From SAR86 cluster bacterium (GTDB lineage Bacteria; Pseudomonadota; Gammaproteobacteria; Magnimaribacterales; Magnimaribacteraceae): a stretch of DNA of 64,000 nucleotides. The position numbers were made by a program, and so were the translations under genes. This document shows, piece after piece, positions 63,343 to 64,000 of the stretch. Location: NCBI GenBank assembly GCA_029268615.1, contig JAQWNM010000001.1, positions 62,001 to 126,000 on the forward strand, read 5' to 3'. The notes beneath the pieces are model-generated. The model was not told the origin of the DNA. It did not search any database and was given only the letters and a program-made list of their open reading frames with translations. Every line of letters starts with the position of its first letter. Position 1 is the first letter of the stretch.

Positions 63343-64000
63343 ATGGAAGAGCTAGCAAATCAAAAAAATATAAATTTAACTAAGTCTAAAAGCTTTGGCT
63401 TGCCAGATAAATTTGGTCTATATGACCCCTCTTTAGAAAAAGATTCATGTGGAGTTGGTCTTGTAGCTAATATAAAAGGTATTCCTTCCAGAGAAATCAT
63501 GGATGATGCTTACCATGTTAATTCTCAAATGGATCACAGAGGAGGATGCGGTTTCGAAGAAAATACAGGAGATGGAGCAGGAATCTTAGTAGCACTTCCT
63601 GATTCTTTCTTCCAATCAAAAGTAAAAGACTTAAAGTTTTCTTTACCTCCAAAAGGTTCTTATGCAGTTGGAAACATATTCTTACCTCAGAATACCGAAG
63701 AGAGCAAAATATGCAGAGAATTAATAGAAAATATTATAAAAGAAGAAGGTCAAAATTGTCTTGGTTGGAGAAAAGTTCCAATAGATCCTGAAGGATCTAA
63801 TATTGGACCTGCTGCCTTAGATGCCAAGCCAGAAATTTACCAACTATTTGTATCATCTAATATCAAGAATGATCAAGAAAAGTTTGAGAGGTCTCTTTAT
63901 CTTATAAGAAAAAGATTCACTTTTAAATTAAGACTCAACTCTAGTCTTAAAGAAGCAAAATTATTTTATGCTTGCAGCCTATCCTCAAAAGTTATTGTTT
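63343..64000 (+). CDS. gltB: Glutamate synthase large subunit, N-terminal part (cut by window edge)
   Basis: Start of the NADPH-dependent glutamate synthase large chain, which moves the glutamine amide to 2-oxoglutarate. About 219 codons are visible from the ATG at 63343. The segment KDSCGVGLVANIKG places the glutaminase nucleophile at Cys36, so a 35-residue propeptide is expected to be removed. QMDHRGGCGFEENTGDGAGI follows as in all GltB proteins. In Pseudomonas damX lies between aroB and gltB; here there is only a 129-base gap with a short CCTTCT/AGAAGG hairpin (63252-63271). Confidence 0.94.
   Translation, partial: MEELANQKNINLTKSKSFGLPDKFGLYDPSLEKDSCGVGLVANIKGIPSREIMDDAYHVNSQMDHRGGCGFEENTGDGAGILVALPDSFFQSKVKDLKFSLPPKGSYAVGNIFLPQNTEESKICRELIENIIKEEGQNCLGWRKVPIDPEGSNIGPAALDAKPEIYQLFVSSNIKNDQEKFERSLYLIRKRFTFKLRLNSSLKEAKLFYACSLSSKVIV

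Overview
The window reads as a dense, AT-rich chromosomal segment of a marine, streamlined gammaproteobacterium. A SAR86-like or similarly reduced lineage is my inference. Gene order is gammaproteobacterial throughout: ubiG-mupP-yciK, xseB-ispA-dxs, nrdR-ribD-ribBA-ribH-nusB, miaA-hflX-hflK-hflC-hisZ-purA, ilvE-waaF-waaG-waaP, algC-argB-slmA and mrcA/aroK-aroB-gltB. No gene-free stretch exceeds about 225 bases, many genes overlap by 1-30 bases, and I see no tRNA, rRNA, insertion sequence, CRISPR array or prophage.

Layout. 1-1832: transhydrogenase pntAA-pntAB-pntB (minus, pntB cut by the edge). 1936-4055: ubiG, a MupP-like phosphatase and a YciK-like reductase. 4033-7868: nadE-scpA-scpB-rluB (minus). 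8007-10205: DAHP synthase, then a protein with three tandem DnaT-like domains. 10260-16498: an RND pump with an unusually short adaptor under a palindromic operator, then a lipid-anchored PQQ/heme c dehydrogenase. 16539-19538: xseB-ispA-dxs. 19535-23193: ribA, then the thiolase-thiL-pgpA operon and a small orphan protein (minus). 23258-26158: a TonB receptor. 26384-31928: nth, glyA and the nrdR-riboflavin-nusB operon. 31897-41151: miaA-hflX-hflK-hflC-hisZ-purA, a small exported protein and a DUF3604 protein (minus). 41227-42875: glnK-amtB behind a sigma-54 type promoter. 43086-55292: lipopolysaccharide inner-core genes (waaA, hldD, an LpxL-type acyltransferase, hldE, waaF, waaG, waaP) plus an undescribed glycosyltransferase/methyltransferase/toroid trio. 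55317-59191: ilvE, algC, argB, slmA. 59196-64000: mrcA, aroK, aroB and the start of gltB.

Functions that link up: ammonium uptake and sensing (amtB, glnK) with glutamate synthase (gltB); chorismate supply (DAHP synthase, aroB, aroK); riboflavin synthesis split between a degenerate RibBA and a separate RibA; and envelope building (heptose synthesis, Kdo transfer, core assembly, PBP1a, AlgC sugar phosphates).

Most interesting signals: (1) many operon-first genes have no Shine-Dalgarno and carry a -10-like hexamer 5-11 bases before the start codon, suggesting widespread leaderless transcription; (2) the triple DnaT-domain protein; (3) an RND system whose adaptor lacks the coiled-coil hairpin and whose transporter lacks most of the classical proton-relay residues; (4) noncanonical iron-sulfur cysteine spacing in endonuclease III; (5) clean losses inside conserved loci (hfq, waaC, pilMNOPQ, damX).
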